NCBI RefSeq assembly: GCF_036567765.1
Contig: NZ_DATCTU010000098.1
Coordinates: 19,414 to 83,413 of the forward strand
Origin: Pseudobacteroides sp.
Lineage (GTDB): Bacteria > Bacillota > Clostridia > Acetivibrionales > DSM-2933
Length of the DNA stretch: 64,000 nucleotides
Direction of reading: 5' to 3'
The notes beneath the pieces were generated by a model that was not told the DNA's origin, did not search any database, and saw only the letters and a program-made list of their open reading frames with translations. The position numbers and the translations under genes were made by a program. How positions within the stretch are numbered: position 1 is the stretch's first letter; each line of letters opens with the position of its first letter. This document shows positions 1 through 9,279 of the stretch, one piece after another.

Positions 1-1
1 A

Positions 2-2524
2 GTATGTAATATGGAAAACTTTGATCCGGTGGGTGTACATACAGGTGACAGCATTGTTGTAGCACCAAGCCAGACCTTGTCTGATATTGAGTATCAGATG
101 CTCAGATCCGCCTCAATAAAAATAATCCGTGCTCTGGACATAAAGGGCGGATGCAATATACAGTTTGCCCTCAACCCACACAGCTTCGAGTATGTGGTCA
201 TTGAAGTAAACCCAAGGGTTAGCCGTTCAAGTGCTCTTGCATCTAAGGCTACAGGATATCCTATTGCCAGAGTGGCTGCCAAGATCGCAATAGGCCTAAA
301 TCTTGATGAGATAAAGAATTCTGTAACTCAAAATACTTATGCCTGCTTTGAGCCATCCCTGGACTATATCGTTACTAAAGTGCCCAGATGGCCTTTTGAT
401 AAATTCATTACAGCAGACCGAAGCCTGGGAACTCAAATGAAAGCAACCGGTGAGGTCATGGCTATAGGCCGAACCTTTGAGGAGTCACTGCTTAAGGCTA
501 TAGACTCGCTGGATATTAAAATCAATTATCAGCTTGGACTAAGCTTATTTGAAAACAAAACAGTGGCAGAACTGATGGAATTTATCCAACAAGCCCATGA
601 TGAAAGAATTTTTGCTATATGCAAGGCTCTGCAAAAAGGTGTTACTTGCGAAGAAATATGCAAGGTAACAAAAATCGATATGTTTTTCTTGAAAAAGCTT
701 GAAAAAATCGTAAATATGGCGGAAGACATCAAAAATGCAGGCATAGCATTTTTAGATTATGACCTATACACAAGGGCTAAGAAGATTGGTTTCGGTGATT
801 CGTACATTGCAAACCTGACCCGTGTATCTGTAGATAAAATAAGCGATTTGCGGCACAAGTACCCCATAAATCCGGTTTATAAAATAGTTGACACCTGTGC
901 CGGTGAGTTTGAAGCAGTAACGCCTTATTATTATTCAACTTATGAGGAAAAGGACGATGTAACAGTATCTGAAAGCAAAAAGGTCCTTGTTATCGGTTCA
1001 GGCCCCATAAGAATAGGCCAGGGAATTGAGTTTGATTACTGCAGCGTTCATTCCATCAAAGCACTTACAGAAATGGGATACGAATCAATAATCATAAACA
1101 ACAACCCGGAAACAGTAAGCACAGATTTCGATACTGCTGATAAGCTTTACTTTGAACCTCTTACTAAAGAATGCGTGCTCGATATAATAGAAAAAGAGGA
1201 GCCTGTGGGCGTTATAGTGCAGTTTGGGGGCCAGACAGCCATAAACCTGGCGGCTTCCCTTCAAAAGGAGGGCGTCCGGATACTTGGTACATCTGTTATT
1301 GATATTGACATTGCAGAAGATCGGGATAAATTTCTTAAGCTGTTAGAAAAGCTGGATATACCCATACCCCCAGGAAGCACTGCTTTTTCTATTGACCAGG
1401 CAAAAATTATAGCCAACCAGATCGGCTATCCTGTTTTGGTAAGACCTTCATATGTGCTTGGCGGAAGAGCCATGGAAATAGTATACAATGACCAGATGCT
1501 GGATGAATATATGGGCAGGGCTGTTGACTTGTCATCAAGACATCCCATCCTTATTGACAAATATATAGAAGGCAAGGAAATTGAAGTGGACGGGATCTGC
1601 GACGCTACAGATGTAATTATTCCCGGGATTATGGAACACATCGAAAGGGCCGGTGTTCACTCGGGAGACAGCATCTCAGTATACCCATCAAGGTCTCTTT
1701 CGCAGGAAATTAAGTATACTGTTGTAGATTACACCATAAGGCTGTCAAAGGCACTGAATATTCTAGGGCTTTTTAACATACAATTTGTAACAGACAATGA
1801 AGGCAAGGTTTACGTAATAGAGGTAAACCCAAGGGCCAGCAGAACAGTTCCCTACATGAGCAAAATAACAGGTATTCCAATGGTAAATGTGGCGACAAAG
1901 CTTATTTTGGGTAAAACATTAAAGGAAATGGGCTATACACCCGGCCTTTATAAAGAAACAGAGTTTTATGCAGTAAAAGCCCCTGTATTCTCCTTCTCAA
2001 AGCTCACCACGGTAGACACATTCCTTGGACCTGAAATGAAGTCTACGGGAGAAGTAATGGGAGTTGATAAGGATTACCACACAGCACTTTACAAGGCATT
2101 TGTAGCGTCAGGACTAAAGATTCCTTTAAACGGAACAGCACTTATATCTGTAGCCGACAGGAACAAGGAAGAGTGCAAGGACATAGCACAGAAGCTTTGG
2201 GATCTTGGGTTTAGGCTCATCGCCAGCGAAGATACTTATTTATATCTATCAAGGGCAGGAATAGAGGTTGAAGCAGTTTCCAATGAGGAAATACTTGATT
2301 ATTTGAAGAACGATAATATTTCTCTTGTAATCAATACTCCAACCAGGGGCAGAATACCTACCAGGCTTGGATTCCAGTTAAGGAGAACCGCCATGGAGTA
2401 TAACATTCCCTGCATTACCTCAATTGATACAGCTAATGCCGCATTGGAAGTTCTTGAGCATATTATCAACAAAAAAGATGCTGCGGTTTATGCATTGGAC
2501 GAATATTCAGAATTACAAAGTTAA
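2..2524 (+). CDS. carB: Carbamoyl-phosphate synthase large subunit, 5'-truncated by window edge
   Basis: This is the ATP-dependent, ammonia-using large subunit that makes carbamoyl phosphate for arginine and pyrimidine synthesis with the glutaminase subunit CarA. The reading frame is open from base 2 (V-C-N before M-E-N-F-D-P), so the start lies outside the window. About 840 of the usual ~1070 residues are present. Visible parts are the end of the first ATP-grasp unit (EVNPR, VSRSSALASKATGYP), the oligomerisation region, the second synthetase unit (GSGPIRIGQGIEFDY, then EVNPRASRTVPYMSKITG) and the C-terminal MGS-like allosteric domain (INTPTRGR). It is followed after 66 bases by argF, and its product is the substrate of ArgF. 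The identification is very secure; only the N-terminus is unseen. Confidence 0.97.
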   Translation, partial: VCNMENFDPVGVHTGDSIVVAPSQTLSDIEYQMLRSASIKIIRALDIKGGCNIQFALNPHSFEYVVIEVNPRVSRSSALASKATGYPIARVAAKIAIGLNLDEIKNSVTQNTYACFEPSLDYIVTKVPRWPFDKFITADRSLGTQMKATGEVMAIGRTFEESLLKAIDSLDIKINYQLGLSLFENKTVAELMEFIQQAHDERIFAICKALQKGVTCEEICKVTKIDMFFLKKLEKIVNMAEDIKNAGIAFLDYDLYTRAKKIGFGDSYIANLTRVSVDKISDLRHKYPINPVYKIVDTCAGEFEAVTPYYYSTYEEKDDVTVSESKKVLVIGSGPIRIGQGIEFDYCSVHSIKALTEMGYESIIINNNPETVSTDFDTADKLYFEPLTKECVLDIIEKEEPVGVIVQFGGQTAINLAASLQKEGVRILGTSVIDIDIAEDRDKFLKLLEKLDIPIPPGSTAFSIDQAKIIANQIGYPVLVRPSYVLGGRAMEIVYNDQMLDEYMGRAVDLSSRHPILIDKYIEGKEIEVDGICDATDVIIPGIMEHIERAGVHSGDSISVYPSRSLSQEIKYTVVDYTIRLSKALNILGLFNIQFVTDNEGKVYVIEVNPRASRTVPYMSKITGIPMVNVATKLILGKTLKEMGYTPGLYKETEFYAVKAPVFSFSKLTTVDTFLGPEMKSTGEVMGVDKDYHTALYKAFVASGLKIPLNGTALISVADRNKEECKDIAQKLWDLGFRLIASEDTYLYLSRAGIEVEAVSNEEILDYLKNDNISLVINTPTRGRIPTRLGFQLRRTAMEYNIPCITSIDTANAALEVLEHIINKKDAAVYALDEYSELQS

Positions 2525-2590
2525 ATGGGAATTATAAAAAACAACCGATCGTGCCTAACCATGAAAATAACTTTTTAGGAGGAATATACT

Positions 2591-3511
2591 ATGAAGCACT
2601 TAATAAGTGTTTATGATTTGACATTAGAGGATATCAACGAAATTTTCAGCCTTGCAGAGAAGCTCAAGAGGCAGCTAAAGGAAGGCGTAGAGCATAAACT
2701 TTTAAAAAATAAGACCCTCGGGATGATATTTACAAAATCCTCTACTAGAACCAGGGTTTCATTTGAAGTGGGAATGTATCAATTGGGCGGTTACCCACTC
2801 TTCCTAAGCTCCAATGACATTCAACTTGGCAGGGGTGAAACCATATATGATACAGCTCAAGTTCTATCCAGGTATATAGACGGTATAATGATACGTACTT
2901 TTGATCACAGTGATGTGGAAGAGCTTGCCAAATACGGTGATATTCCTGTTATTAACGGACTTACTGATCTTATGCACCCATGCCAGATTTTAGCCGACCT
3001 CTTTACTGTTTATGAGCACAAGGGTGAATTGAAGGGCCTAAAGCTTGCGTATGTAGGTGACGGCAATAATATTGCAAACTCACTGCTCCATGGCTGTGCA
3101 AAAGTAGGAATGGATATATCTGTAGCTTCACCGAAGGGATATGAGTGCGACATGAACATCATAGCTGAAGCACAGAAGGATGCAGAGATTTCGGGCTCTA
3201 AAATCGTTCTTACAGAAAATCCTTATGAAGCTGTCAAGGATGCAGATGTAATATACACAGACACCTGGGTAAGCATGGGTCAGGAAGCCGAAAAAGCAGA
3301 ACGCATTAAAATCTTCATGCCATACCAGGTTAACAGCGATCTGTTCTCAAAGGCTAAGGAAGATGCAATTTTCCTCCATTGCCTGCCTGCATACAGGGAT
3401 TATGAGGTTACTACAGATATAATTGACGGTTCGCAGTCTCTGGTTTTTGATGAAGCTGAAAACAGACTTCATGTTCAAAAAGCTATTATGGTTAAACTAA
3501 TGGGACAATAA
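2591..3511 (+). CDS. argF: Ornithine carbamoyltransferase
   Basis: The enzyme transfers the carbamoyl group from carbamoyl phosphate to ornithine, giving citrulline in arginine synthesis in the cytosol. The 306 residues match the family length. Hallmarks are the carbamoyl-phosphate loop STRTR at residues 51-55, HPCQ in the middle, and the ornithine-loop motif HCLP near residue 260. The start ATG follows AGGAGG with about 7 bases of spacing. It sits just downstream of carB in the same orientation, an expected arrangement for arginine genes. No Arg box was identified. Confidence 0.97.
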   Translation: MKHLISVYDLTLEDINEIFSLAEKLKRQLKEGVEHKLLKNKTLGMIFTKSSTRTRVSFEVGMYQLGGYPLFLSSNDIQLGRGETIYDTAQVLSRYIDGIMIRTFDHSDVEELAKYGDIPVINGLTDLMHPCQILADLFTVYEHKGELKGLKLAYVGDGNNIANSLLHGCAKVGMDISVASPKGYECDMNIIAEAQKDAEISGSKIVLTENPYEAVKDADVIYTDTWVSMGQEAEKAERIKIFMPYQVNSDLFSKAKEDAIFLHCLPAYRDYEVTTDIIDGSQSLVFDEAENRLHVQKAIMVKLMGQ

Positions 3512-3529
3512 TCAGGAAGGTATTTGGCT

Positions 3530-4006
3530 ATGAATTACTCGTTTATAATCAGGAAGGCAACCGCTGAGGATGCAAAGGCTATCCAAACCATTACAAAAAT
3601 GGCTTTTAAAAAGTATATGGAAGATACCGGCCTTGAAGGAACAATGGATGCCCTTGAAGAAACTATCGAGGATATCGTTGCGGACATATACTCAAAAGAA
3701 GTTTTTGTTGCCTTCATTGATGATACTCCGGTAGGTACAATACGACTTAAGATAAACCCCGATAACACTGCATACATAAGCAGGTTTGGTGTCAATACCG
3801 AATACCATAATATAGGTATAGGCAAATCACTCATTAATCTGATTGACAAGGTAGTAAAAAACAAGGGTATAAAGAGAGTTACCCTTCACACTGCTTCCAA
3901 ATACAAGGATCTCATCAGGTTTTACTACGGTAGAGGCTTTTACATTGAGTCTACTTCTTGTGATCGCGGATACATACGTGCACTACTGGTAAAAGAATAC
4001 AATTAG
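3530..4006 (+). CDS. GNAT-family N-acetyltransferase
   Basis: This is a 158-residue single-domain GNAT protein that would transfer an acyl group from acyl-CoA to an amine; the substrate is unknown. The acetyl-CoA loop is recognisable as NIGIGKSLI after a strand RFGVNTEY, followed by the motif-B-like helix and FYYGRGFY. The ATG at 3530 was chosen because AGGAAGG ends 9 bases upstream; a TTG two codons earlier would leave only 3 bases. It starts 18 bases after argF and is followed by a strong terminator, so it is probably the last gene of the carB-argF transcript. A role in arginine metabolism is only suggested by position. Confidence 0.85.
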   Translation: MNYSFIIRKATAEDAKAIQTITKMAFKKYMEDTGLEGTMDALEETIEDIVADIYSKEVFVAFIDDTPVGTIRLKINPDNTAYISRFGVNTEYHNIGIGKSLINLIDKVVKNKGIKRVTLHTASKYKDLIRFYYGRGFYIESTSCDRGYIRALLVKEYN

Positions 4007-4012
4007 GGAATT

Positions 4013-4063
4013 AGAAATCCCTCCTAAATCTTATAACAAGAGACTTAGGAGGGATTTCTTTTA
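4013..4063 (+). terminator. Rho-independent terminator after carB-argF-GNAT
   Basis: A perfect 15-base stem pairs 4013-4027 with 4045-4059 and is followed on the + strand by TTTT. It begins seven bases after the GNAT stop codon. The following gene is convergent, so the hairpin may also serve the opposite strand. Confidence 0.9.
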
Positions 4064-4113
4064 ATAGTGCCTATTATAGATGCTCTATAAGAGCCAGAAT
4101 TATTGGCTTATCC

Positions 4114-7100
4114 TCACAAAGTCATATTTGACAGATTATAAATAACCTGTGCCATTTGTGCTCTATTTGTCAAATCTTGAGGGTTAAGCTTTACATTACT
4201 GCTGTTAATGATTCCATTATTTACGAACAGAGTCATTGCTTCCTTTGCCCAAGTAGCGATATTACCGGAATCACCGAAGCGTTCAATGTTTTCACCATCT
4301 GAAATTGCAGGTAATTGTTCAATTTTCTTTAATATATTATATAACATAGAAAACATTTCTTGTCTTGTTATTTCTTTATTAGGAGCATATAAGTCATTTC
4401 CGATTCCATTAGTTATACCAAGCCTTTTAGCCGAAGAAAGATATCCGGAATAGTATGTGTTTCCTGCATCCTTGAAATTTTCTGTCCAATTCTCATCCGG
4501 TTTTAAATTATATGCTCTCATAACCATAACAATAAATTGACCTCTTGTTAATTTGCTTTCCGGTTCAAATTTACCATTACCGTTACCAACAGTGATTCCT
4601 CTTGATGATGCAAAGCTTACTGCATCACTATACCAAGCATTACTTGTCACATCGGAGAAACTTAATTTGTTATAGCCAATAGCATATTTTGAGAAATGTG
4701 TGGTTTTAAATGTGATCTTACCTGTTGTGGCTTCGTATTTGCAGTTTTTAACTATTTCTGCCACACCTTTATCATTTATGTAATAAACCACTATTGCATT
4801 GATATCTTCTTCCGGCTTTGGTGAATAAGGAACTGATACAGCCACATTTCCTCCAAATTGTGATATGGTTTTTTCTTCACTTGTAACATTGAAATCATAT
4901 ACAGGTCTATCTCCTACAATTTGTCGGGTATCCGGAGATAATGTTGATGCTTCAACCTTTGAAGCTGTAATTTTTATATCACCCAAATTTGCATTTGAAA
5001 TAGTTGAAAATGTCTTTTTATCGAATGAAATAGAAGCAACCTGGGATGAAATAGTAAAGGAATCGGCTTTACCTTCATGTATTAGCTTTATTGAATCTTT
5101 GTCTATATTGACTTCCACTGCATTGGCTGTTGCAGGTGTTTCCACTTCAAACAAAATTTTAGCGGACGCTTCTTTCCCATCCTTGACAGCTTTAGCTAGT
5201 GCCTTATTGATGGCAGTATTCGCCTCAGATTGTGTAATTTTAGCTGATGCATTGCCTTTGGTATCAGTAGTAGCAATTACAATTAACGAAGAATCATCCA
5301 GGTTTTTCTTTTTGTCTTCATCCTTTACGTTTGGTGTGGCTTTTGCCTCAGTCGGTGTTGATGTAGAAGTTGGAATGCTGGTAGGAACACTATTGTTAAT
5401 TGATGAATTTGATGGAGAAGCAACTATAGATACTGTATAAGTTACTATTTTCCCTAATATAGTAATTGTAAGGGTTTGACTTTTGACCGCCGAGGCACTA
5501 TTGAATCCTGTAATATCATTTTTTGATATGGTTTCTACTCTTGTGCTGCTGTCAGGATATGTGCCTGTTACTTCAAGTCCTGTAATGTCAAGTTTATCAC
5601 CAACTGTATAACTCAGTTTTGAGGCGGGTTTAGTTATGGAAATACTGTCGGGAGCTATTATTTGTATATCATAAGTTGTTGTCTTTTCGGCAAAGGTTAT
5701 GGTGAGTGTTTGAGTATCTGCCAAGTTTGAACTATCAAATCCTGTTATATTCTCCGCAGTAATATTTTCAATCCTCTTACTGAAATCGCTATAAGTGCCC
5801 TCTACTGCCAGTTCTGCTATGTCCAGGCTTTCTCCGGTTTTATAGCTTAATTTTGCAGCCAGAGTTTTTATGGAAATACTGTCAGGTCCAATTACACTTA
5901 TAGTGTAATTCAATGTTTGTCCGAAATATGTAATTGTAAGCTCTTGAGTCTCAGTTATTTTAGAGCTGTCAAAACCGGTTATATGGGAAGGTGATATAGG
6001 CTCAACATATGTTATATCACCGGGATAGGTTCCAGTTACTTCAAGACCTGATAAATCCAATGATTCTCCAATTTTATATACTAACTTGGAAGCAGCTCCG
6101 GTTACTGATATACTTGTGGGATTTTTTATATCAACAGTATATGAGGTTATTTTTTCTGCAACTGTTATGGTTAATATCTGACCATCTACTTCTGTTGAAC
6201 TATCAAACCCGGTTACGTTGTCTTTAGTAATATTTATGGTTTTTGTCTCATCACCACTATAATTTGCAGTTATTTCAATTCCCGTGATGTCCAATGTGCT
6301 CCCAACCGGAAAAATCAGTCTTTGTGCAGGAACAGATATGGATATGCTCTCAGGACCTATAATATCAACAGTGAATGTTGTTGTCTTGTCACCAATAGTA
6401 ATGGTAATAACCTGCCCGTTAACTGGCATACTGCTGTCAAAGCCTGATATATCGGACTGTGAAATGCTCAAATCCTTTTCAACATCACCGGAAAATATTC
6501 CTCTTACGGTTAGTCCTGTAATGTCCAAAGATTCTCCTAATTTGTATGTTGATTTAGTAGCTGGTGTATTGACTTCTATGCTTTGTGGACCGGATATTTT
6601 AACATTATAGGTAGTTGTCCTGCCAAATGCTGTAATGGTCAAAGTCTGACTTTCGGCAGCCACACTGCTGTTGAATCCTGTTATATTATTTGCAGCAATG
6701 TTAACAGGTATGGTGGTGTCATCACTATACTTTCCAACTACTTCCAGTCCAGAAATATCCAGTGTATCGCCTAGGTTATAATCCAACTTGGTTGCAGGGG
6801 ATGTAATTTCCAAACTGTTAGGAGTAAGAACATTTATCTTGTATGTGGAGGATTTGCCGCTTACGCTAACAGTCAATACTTTATCTGTTGCTGCCTGAGT
6901 GCTGTTGAAGCCTGATACATTGGCTGAAGTGATGTTCACCTCTTGAGTGCTGCCGTCGGAGTAAGCACCATTTACAACCAATCCTGTAATATCTAAAGTT
7001 TCGCCTATCTTATAGTTTAACTTGACGTTAGTTGAATCAAGACTGATGCTTAGCAGTGTTTTTTGTATTTCTTGAAATTTGAACAGTGTGGGATATTTTT

Positions 7101-7839
7101 CTGCATAGGCTTTTGCTGTAGAACCAGCATATCCTTTTATAAGTGTTTTAAATTCGTCCGATGATCCTCCACTAGAATTTCCACTGTAAATTGTACGATA
7201 ATCATCCGGTATTATTGTAGTTCCTGATAAAAAGGTAACTGTTCTAACTGTTGAATATCTAAGAGCAGTACCGATATCAGCAACCCCATGGGGTATTACC
7301 AGCGTATTGACGGGTGCACCTCTTATAAAATTACTTCCCAAATAAGTTATACTGGAAGGAAGAGAAAGTGTTTGCAGTTCCCAGCAATCAACAAAAGCTC
7401 CAAACTCAATTTTTGTAAGTGTTGAAGGAAGGGAAACATTTGCTAGTGTATGACAGTTATAAAAGGCACCATCATCAATTGTAATTACACCTTCCGGTAT
7501 TATCACACTAGTCAATGTAGTGTTTGCTTGTCCTGTATAATTCATACCTGTACTGTATCCAGTTTTGCTTCCGGACTGATCTGTATACCCATCACCAATA
7601 CTTGTAACCGGATACCCTCCATTTGTTTTTGCTGGTATGGTAACCGATGAAGCAGTTCCAAAATATTGGACAAGGGAAGCAGTGGAATTTCTAATCCTAT
7701 ACTTGAAATTTCCTTCTGTTATTTCTGTGTAATTATCTCCATATCCATATGATGAAAAGTTAAAACATGTAAACAAATATAAGATGGTTATTATGCAAAC
7801 ATAAATACGTTTTAGTCTGATTTGATATACTTTATTCAT
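4114..7839 (-). CDS. Secreted SLH-anchored surface protein with BspA-type LRR and seven Ig-like repeats
   Basis: This 1241-residue protein is probably displayed on the cell wall. An N-terminal signal peptide occupies about residues 10-34. Residues ~70-215 are leucine-rich repeats of the BspA/LRR_5 kind (units around IPEGV-IDDGAFYNC). Residues ~261-807 are seven consecutive ~78-residue bacterial Ig-like (Big_3-type) repeats, each with a Y-K-[IL]-G-[ED]-[ST]-LD-I-[ST]-GL core and an I-[TS]-GF-[DN]-S strand. A Thr/Ser/Pro linker follows, then a domain of unknown type, then three SLH modules at ~1059-1241. SLH modules bind pyruvylated wall polysaccharide, which the CsaB fusion at 27.6 kb could supply. 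The ribosome site AGGAGC lies 8 bases before the ATG. Function is inferred to be adhesive or structural; no enzyme domain was seen. Confidence 0.93.
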   Translation of the reverse strand: MNKVYQIRLKRIYVCIITILYLFTCFNFSSYGYGDNYTEITEGNFKYRIRNSTASLVQYFGTASSVTIPAKTNGGYPVTSIGDGYTDQSGSKTGYSTGMNYTGQANTTLTSVIIPEGVITIDDGAFYNCHTLANVSLPSTLTKIEFGAFVDCWELQTLSLPSSITYLGSNFIRGAPVNTLVIPHGVADIGTALRYSTVRTVTFLSGTTIIPDDYRTIYSGNSSGGSSDEFKTLIKGYAGSTAKAYAEKYPTLFKFQEIQKTLLSISLDSTNVKLNYKIGETLDITGLVVNGAYSDGSTQEVNITSANVSGFNSTQAATDKVLTVSVSGKSSTYKINVLTPNSLEITSPATKLDYNLGDTLDISGLEVVGKYSDDTTIPVNIAANNITGFNSSVAAESQTLTITAFGRTTTYNVKISGPQSIEVNTPATKSTYKLGESLDITGLTVRGIFSGDVEKDLSISQSDISGFDSSMPVNGQVITITIGDKTTTFTVDIIGPESISISVPAQRLIFPVGSTLDITGIEITANYSGDETKTINITKDNVTGFDSSTEVDGQILTITVAEKITSYTVDIKNPTSISVTGAASKLVYKIGESLDLSGLEVTGTYPGDITYVEPISPSHITGFDSSKITETQELTITYFGQTLNYTISVIGPDSISIKTLAAKLSYKTGESLDIAELAVEGTYSDFSKRIENITAENITGFDSSNLADTQTLTITFAEKTTTYDIQIIAPDSISITKPASKLSYTVGDKLDITGLEVTGTYPDSSTRVETISKNDITGFNSASAVKSQTLTITILGKIVTYTVSIVASPSNSSINNSVPTSIPTSTSTPTEAKATPNVKDEDKKKNLDDSSLIVIATTDTKGNASAKITQSEANTAINKALAKAVKDGKEASAKILFEVETPATANAVEVNIDKDSIKLIHEGKADSFTISSQVASISFDKKTFSTISNANLGDIKITASKVEASTLSPDTRQIVGDRPVYDFNVTSEEKTISQFGGNVAVSVPYSPKPEEDINAIVVYYINDKGVAEIVKNCKYEATTGKITFKTTHFSKYAIGYNKLSFSDVTSNAWYSDAVSFASSRGITVGNGNGKFEPESKLTRGQFIVMVMRAYNLKPDENWTENFKDAGNTYYSGYLSSAKRLGITNGIGNDLYAPNKEITRQEMFSMLYNILKKIEQLPAISDGENIERFGDSGNIATWAKEAMTLFVNNGIINSSNVKLNPQDLTNRAQMAQVIYNLSNMTL
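5419..7059 (-). repeat. Seven tandem ~234-bp coding repeats (Ig-like array)
   Basis: These encode the seven ~78-residue Ig-like units of the SLH protein. The unit length is almost constant and all seven share the Y-x-x-G-x-x-LD-[IL] and GF-[DN]-S landmarks, but the sequences have diverged clearly. This indicates old duplication rather than recent expansion. Confidence 0.85.
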
Positions 7840-7869
7840 ATAAGGGAGCTCCTTTACATTAGTGTATTT

Positions 7870-8220
7870 TTAACCTGCTCTTTCCAGTGCTTTCAAAATC
7901 CTATCCTTTCGGAGCGGCTTCAGTATGTAGTCCTCTACCCCAATATCAAAGCCGTTCCGGGCAAAGCATTCCTTTTCCGACATCAGTACAATATAAACCA
8001 TCTTCAATCGCCTTTTCAAAGCCAGTGCAAGGTCCAACCCAGACATACCTGGCATCTGAACATCTACAAATATGATGTCAGTTCCTTCCCTGATGGCTGC
8101 TTCCATCGCTTCTACTGCTATGGAATATGTGCCTATTATTTCTATCCCATCTACTTCGTATAGAATGTCGGATAGTTCCTTCAGGCACCATTCCTCATCA
8201 TCCACCATCATCACTCTCAA
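7870..8220 (-). CDS. Stand-alone CheY-like receiver domain protein
   Basis: The 116 residues are a complete receiver fold with no output domain. The acidic pocket is DDE at 7-9, the phospho-acceptor is Asp53 in FVDVQMPG, the switch residue is Ser81 and the conserved lysine is Lys101 in LKP. The chosen start is TTG, preceded by AGGTGG at 7 bases; a GTG two codons later is possible. It lies downstream of the SARP-type regulator and sensor kinase, separated by a terminator, and 30 bases before the SLH gene. It could be a phosphate sink or output-free regulator fed by the neighbouring kinase; that is inference. The resemblance to the receiver of the next gene suggests local duplication with loss of the output domain. 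Confidence 0.85.
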   Translation of the reverse strand: MRVMMVDDEEWCLKELSDILYEVDGIEIIGTYSIAVEAMEAAIREGTDIIFVDVQMPGMSGLDLALALKRRLKMVYIVLMSEKECFARNGFDIGVEDYILKPLRKDRILKALERAG

Positions 8221-8269
8221 CTCTTCACCACCTTGATTATTTATTTGACTATACTTTTATTTTACAAAC

Positions 8270-8292
8270 AAGCACTAGCAAATCACTAGCAA
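8270..8292. repeat. Short direct repeat CACTAGCAAA, two copies
   Basis: CACTAGCAAA occurs twice with one intervening T, about 50 bases upstream of the lone receiver gene. It could be an operator for that gene or chance; no regulator can be named. Confidence 0.35.
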
Positions 8293-8294
8293 AA

Positions 8295-8326
8295 CACAAA
8301 AAAGGACAGCTTTTGGCCATCCTTTA
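8295..8326 (-). terminator. Terminator after the sensor kinase-SARP regulator operon
   Basis: On the minus strand a stem with outer arms AAAGGA/TCCTTT, a small internal loop and a short GC inner helix is followed directly by seven T. It lies about 70 bases past the regulator stop codon. Confidence 0.75.
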
Positions 8327-8394
8327 TCTTGATTTAATGAATTTATATTCATATTTCTGGGTTTATCTGATTTTTTTAAGCCTTTTCACCAAAT

Positions 8395-9279
8395 TCAGAT
8401 TCTCACCAAAGGCTTAAGCCTCTTTTGCAGCTCATTGAATTTACAAATATAGCTTTCTCGGACAATATCTGACCAGATCCAATCCTCACCTTCAAGATAC
8501 TCACCCCTATAGTATTGTATTGCGTTTTTTGCCGCTTCAATGGTGCCGGATTGAGTAAATATTTCATATGCTTTATCAAACTGCCTCACATCCCAGTCTA
8601 CATCCTTAACCCTCAAAATATATCTGTCATCGTTATACTCAATATTTATCCCTTTACACCCTATTTCCTTCAAGCTTTTTCTCAAGGCATATACAGAGGT
8701 CTGAAGATAAGCCAGAGCTTGTTCCGGCTCATACGCCGCCCACTGCTCATCGCAAAGCTTATATTTTGTCAGCCCCTTTCCTTCATGCTGTAAAAGATAG
8801 GCAAGAAGCTCCTTTGATTTGGAGCGGCTCCATTTGATTGTACGGCTTCCATCAGAAACCTCAAAGGAGCCGAAGCAGCGTATATTGCAGACGTTGCTTT
8901 GCATTTCCGATTTATTTTTAACCTTCATAATCAGCTTTTCAACAGCTTTGTTAAGCCGTTCAGGGCGTATAGGTTTCAACATATAGTCAATTGCATTTAC
9001 GTCAAAGGCCTGTGCCGCATAATGATTGTAGGCTGTAACAAACAACACTTCCATGTGGGGATTAATTTGACAAAGCTTCTCTGCCAGCTCTATGCCGGTT
9101 ACACCAGCCATGTCTATGTCCAAGAATGCACAGTCCGGTTTTGTTGAAGGCAGCTCTCGCAGTGCCTCCAACGGATCTGAATATGCACCTGCTACCTTGA
9201 TATTTTTATAATCACCTAGCATCATCTTTAATTCTTCCAGTATCACATGCTCATCATCAACTAATATTGCTCGAATCAT
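8395..9279 (-). CDS. Response regulator with SARP/BTAD-type output
   Basis: This is a 294-residue cytoplasmic regulator. Residues 1-120 are a receiver with Asp54 as phospho-acceptor (AFLDIDMAG) and Lys102 (MLKP). Residues ~130-215 form an OmpR-type winged helix (FGSFEVSDGSRTIKWSRSKS, a SARP signature), and residues ~215-290 form a bacterial transcriptional activation domain (WDVRQFDKAYEIF). The start ATG overlaps the TGA of the upstream kinase gene by 4 bases, so translation is coupled and the pair almost certainly forms a two-component system. The DNA target is unknown. Adjacent surface-protein genes are candidates, but nothing in the sequence proves it. Confidence 0.92.
   Translation of the reverse strand: MIRAILVDDEHVILEELKMMLGDYKNIKVAGAYSDPLEALRELPSTKPDCAFLDIDMAGVTGIELAEKLCQINPHMEVLFVTAYNHYAAQAFDVNAIDYMLKPIRPERLNKAVEKLIMKVKNKSEMQSNVCNIRCFGSFEVSDGSRTIKWSRSKSKELLAYLLQHEGKGLTKYKLCDEQWAAYEPEQALAYLQTSVYALRKSLKEIGCKGINIEYNDDRYILRVKDVDWDVRQFDKAYEIFTQSGTIEAAKNAIQYYRGEYLEGEDWIWSDIVRESYICKFNELQKRLKPLVRI

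Noticed and set aside
4865..5440. 191-codon frame on the + strand inside the SLH gene
   Set aside because: It is antisense to the well-supported SLH protein, has no ribosome site, and its composition mirrors the opposite strand.
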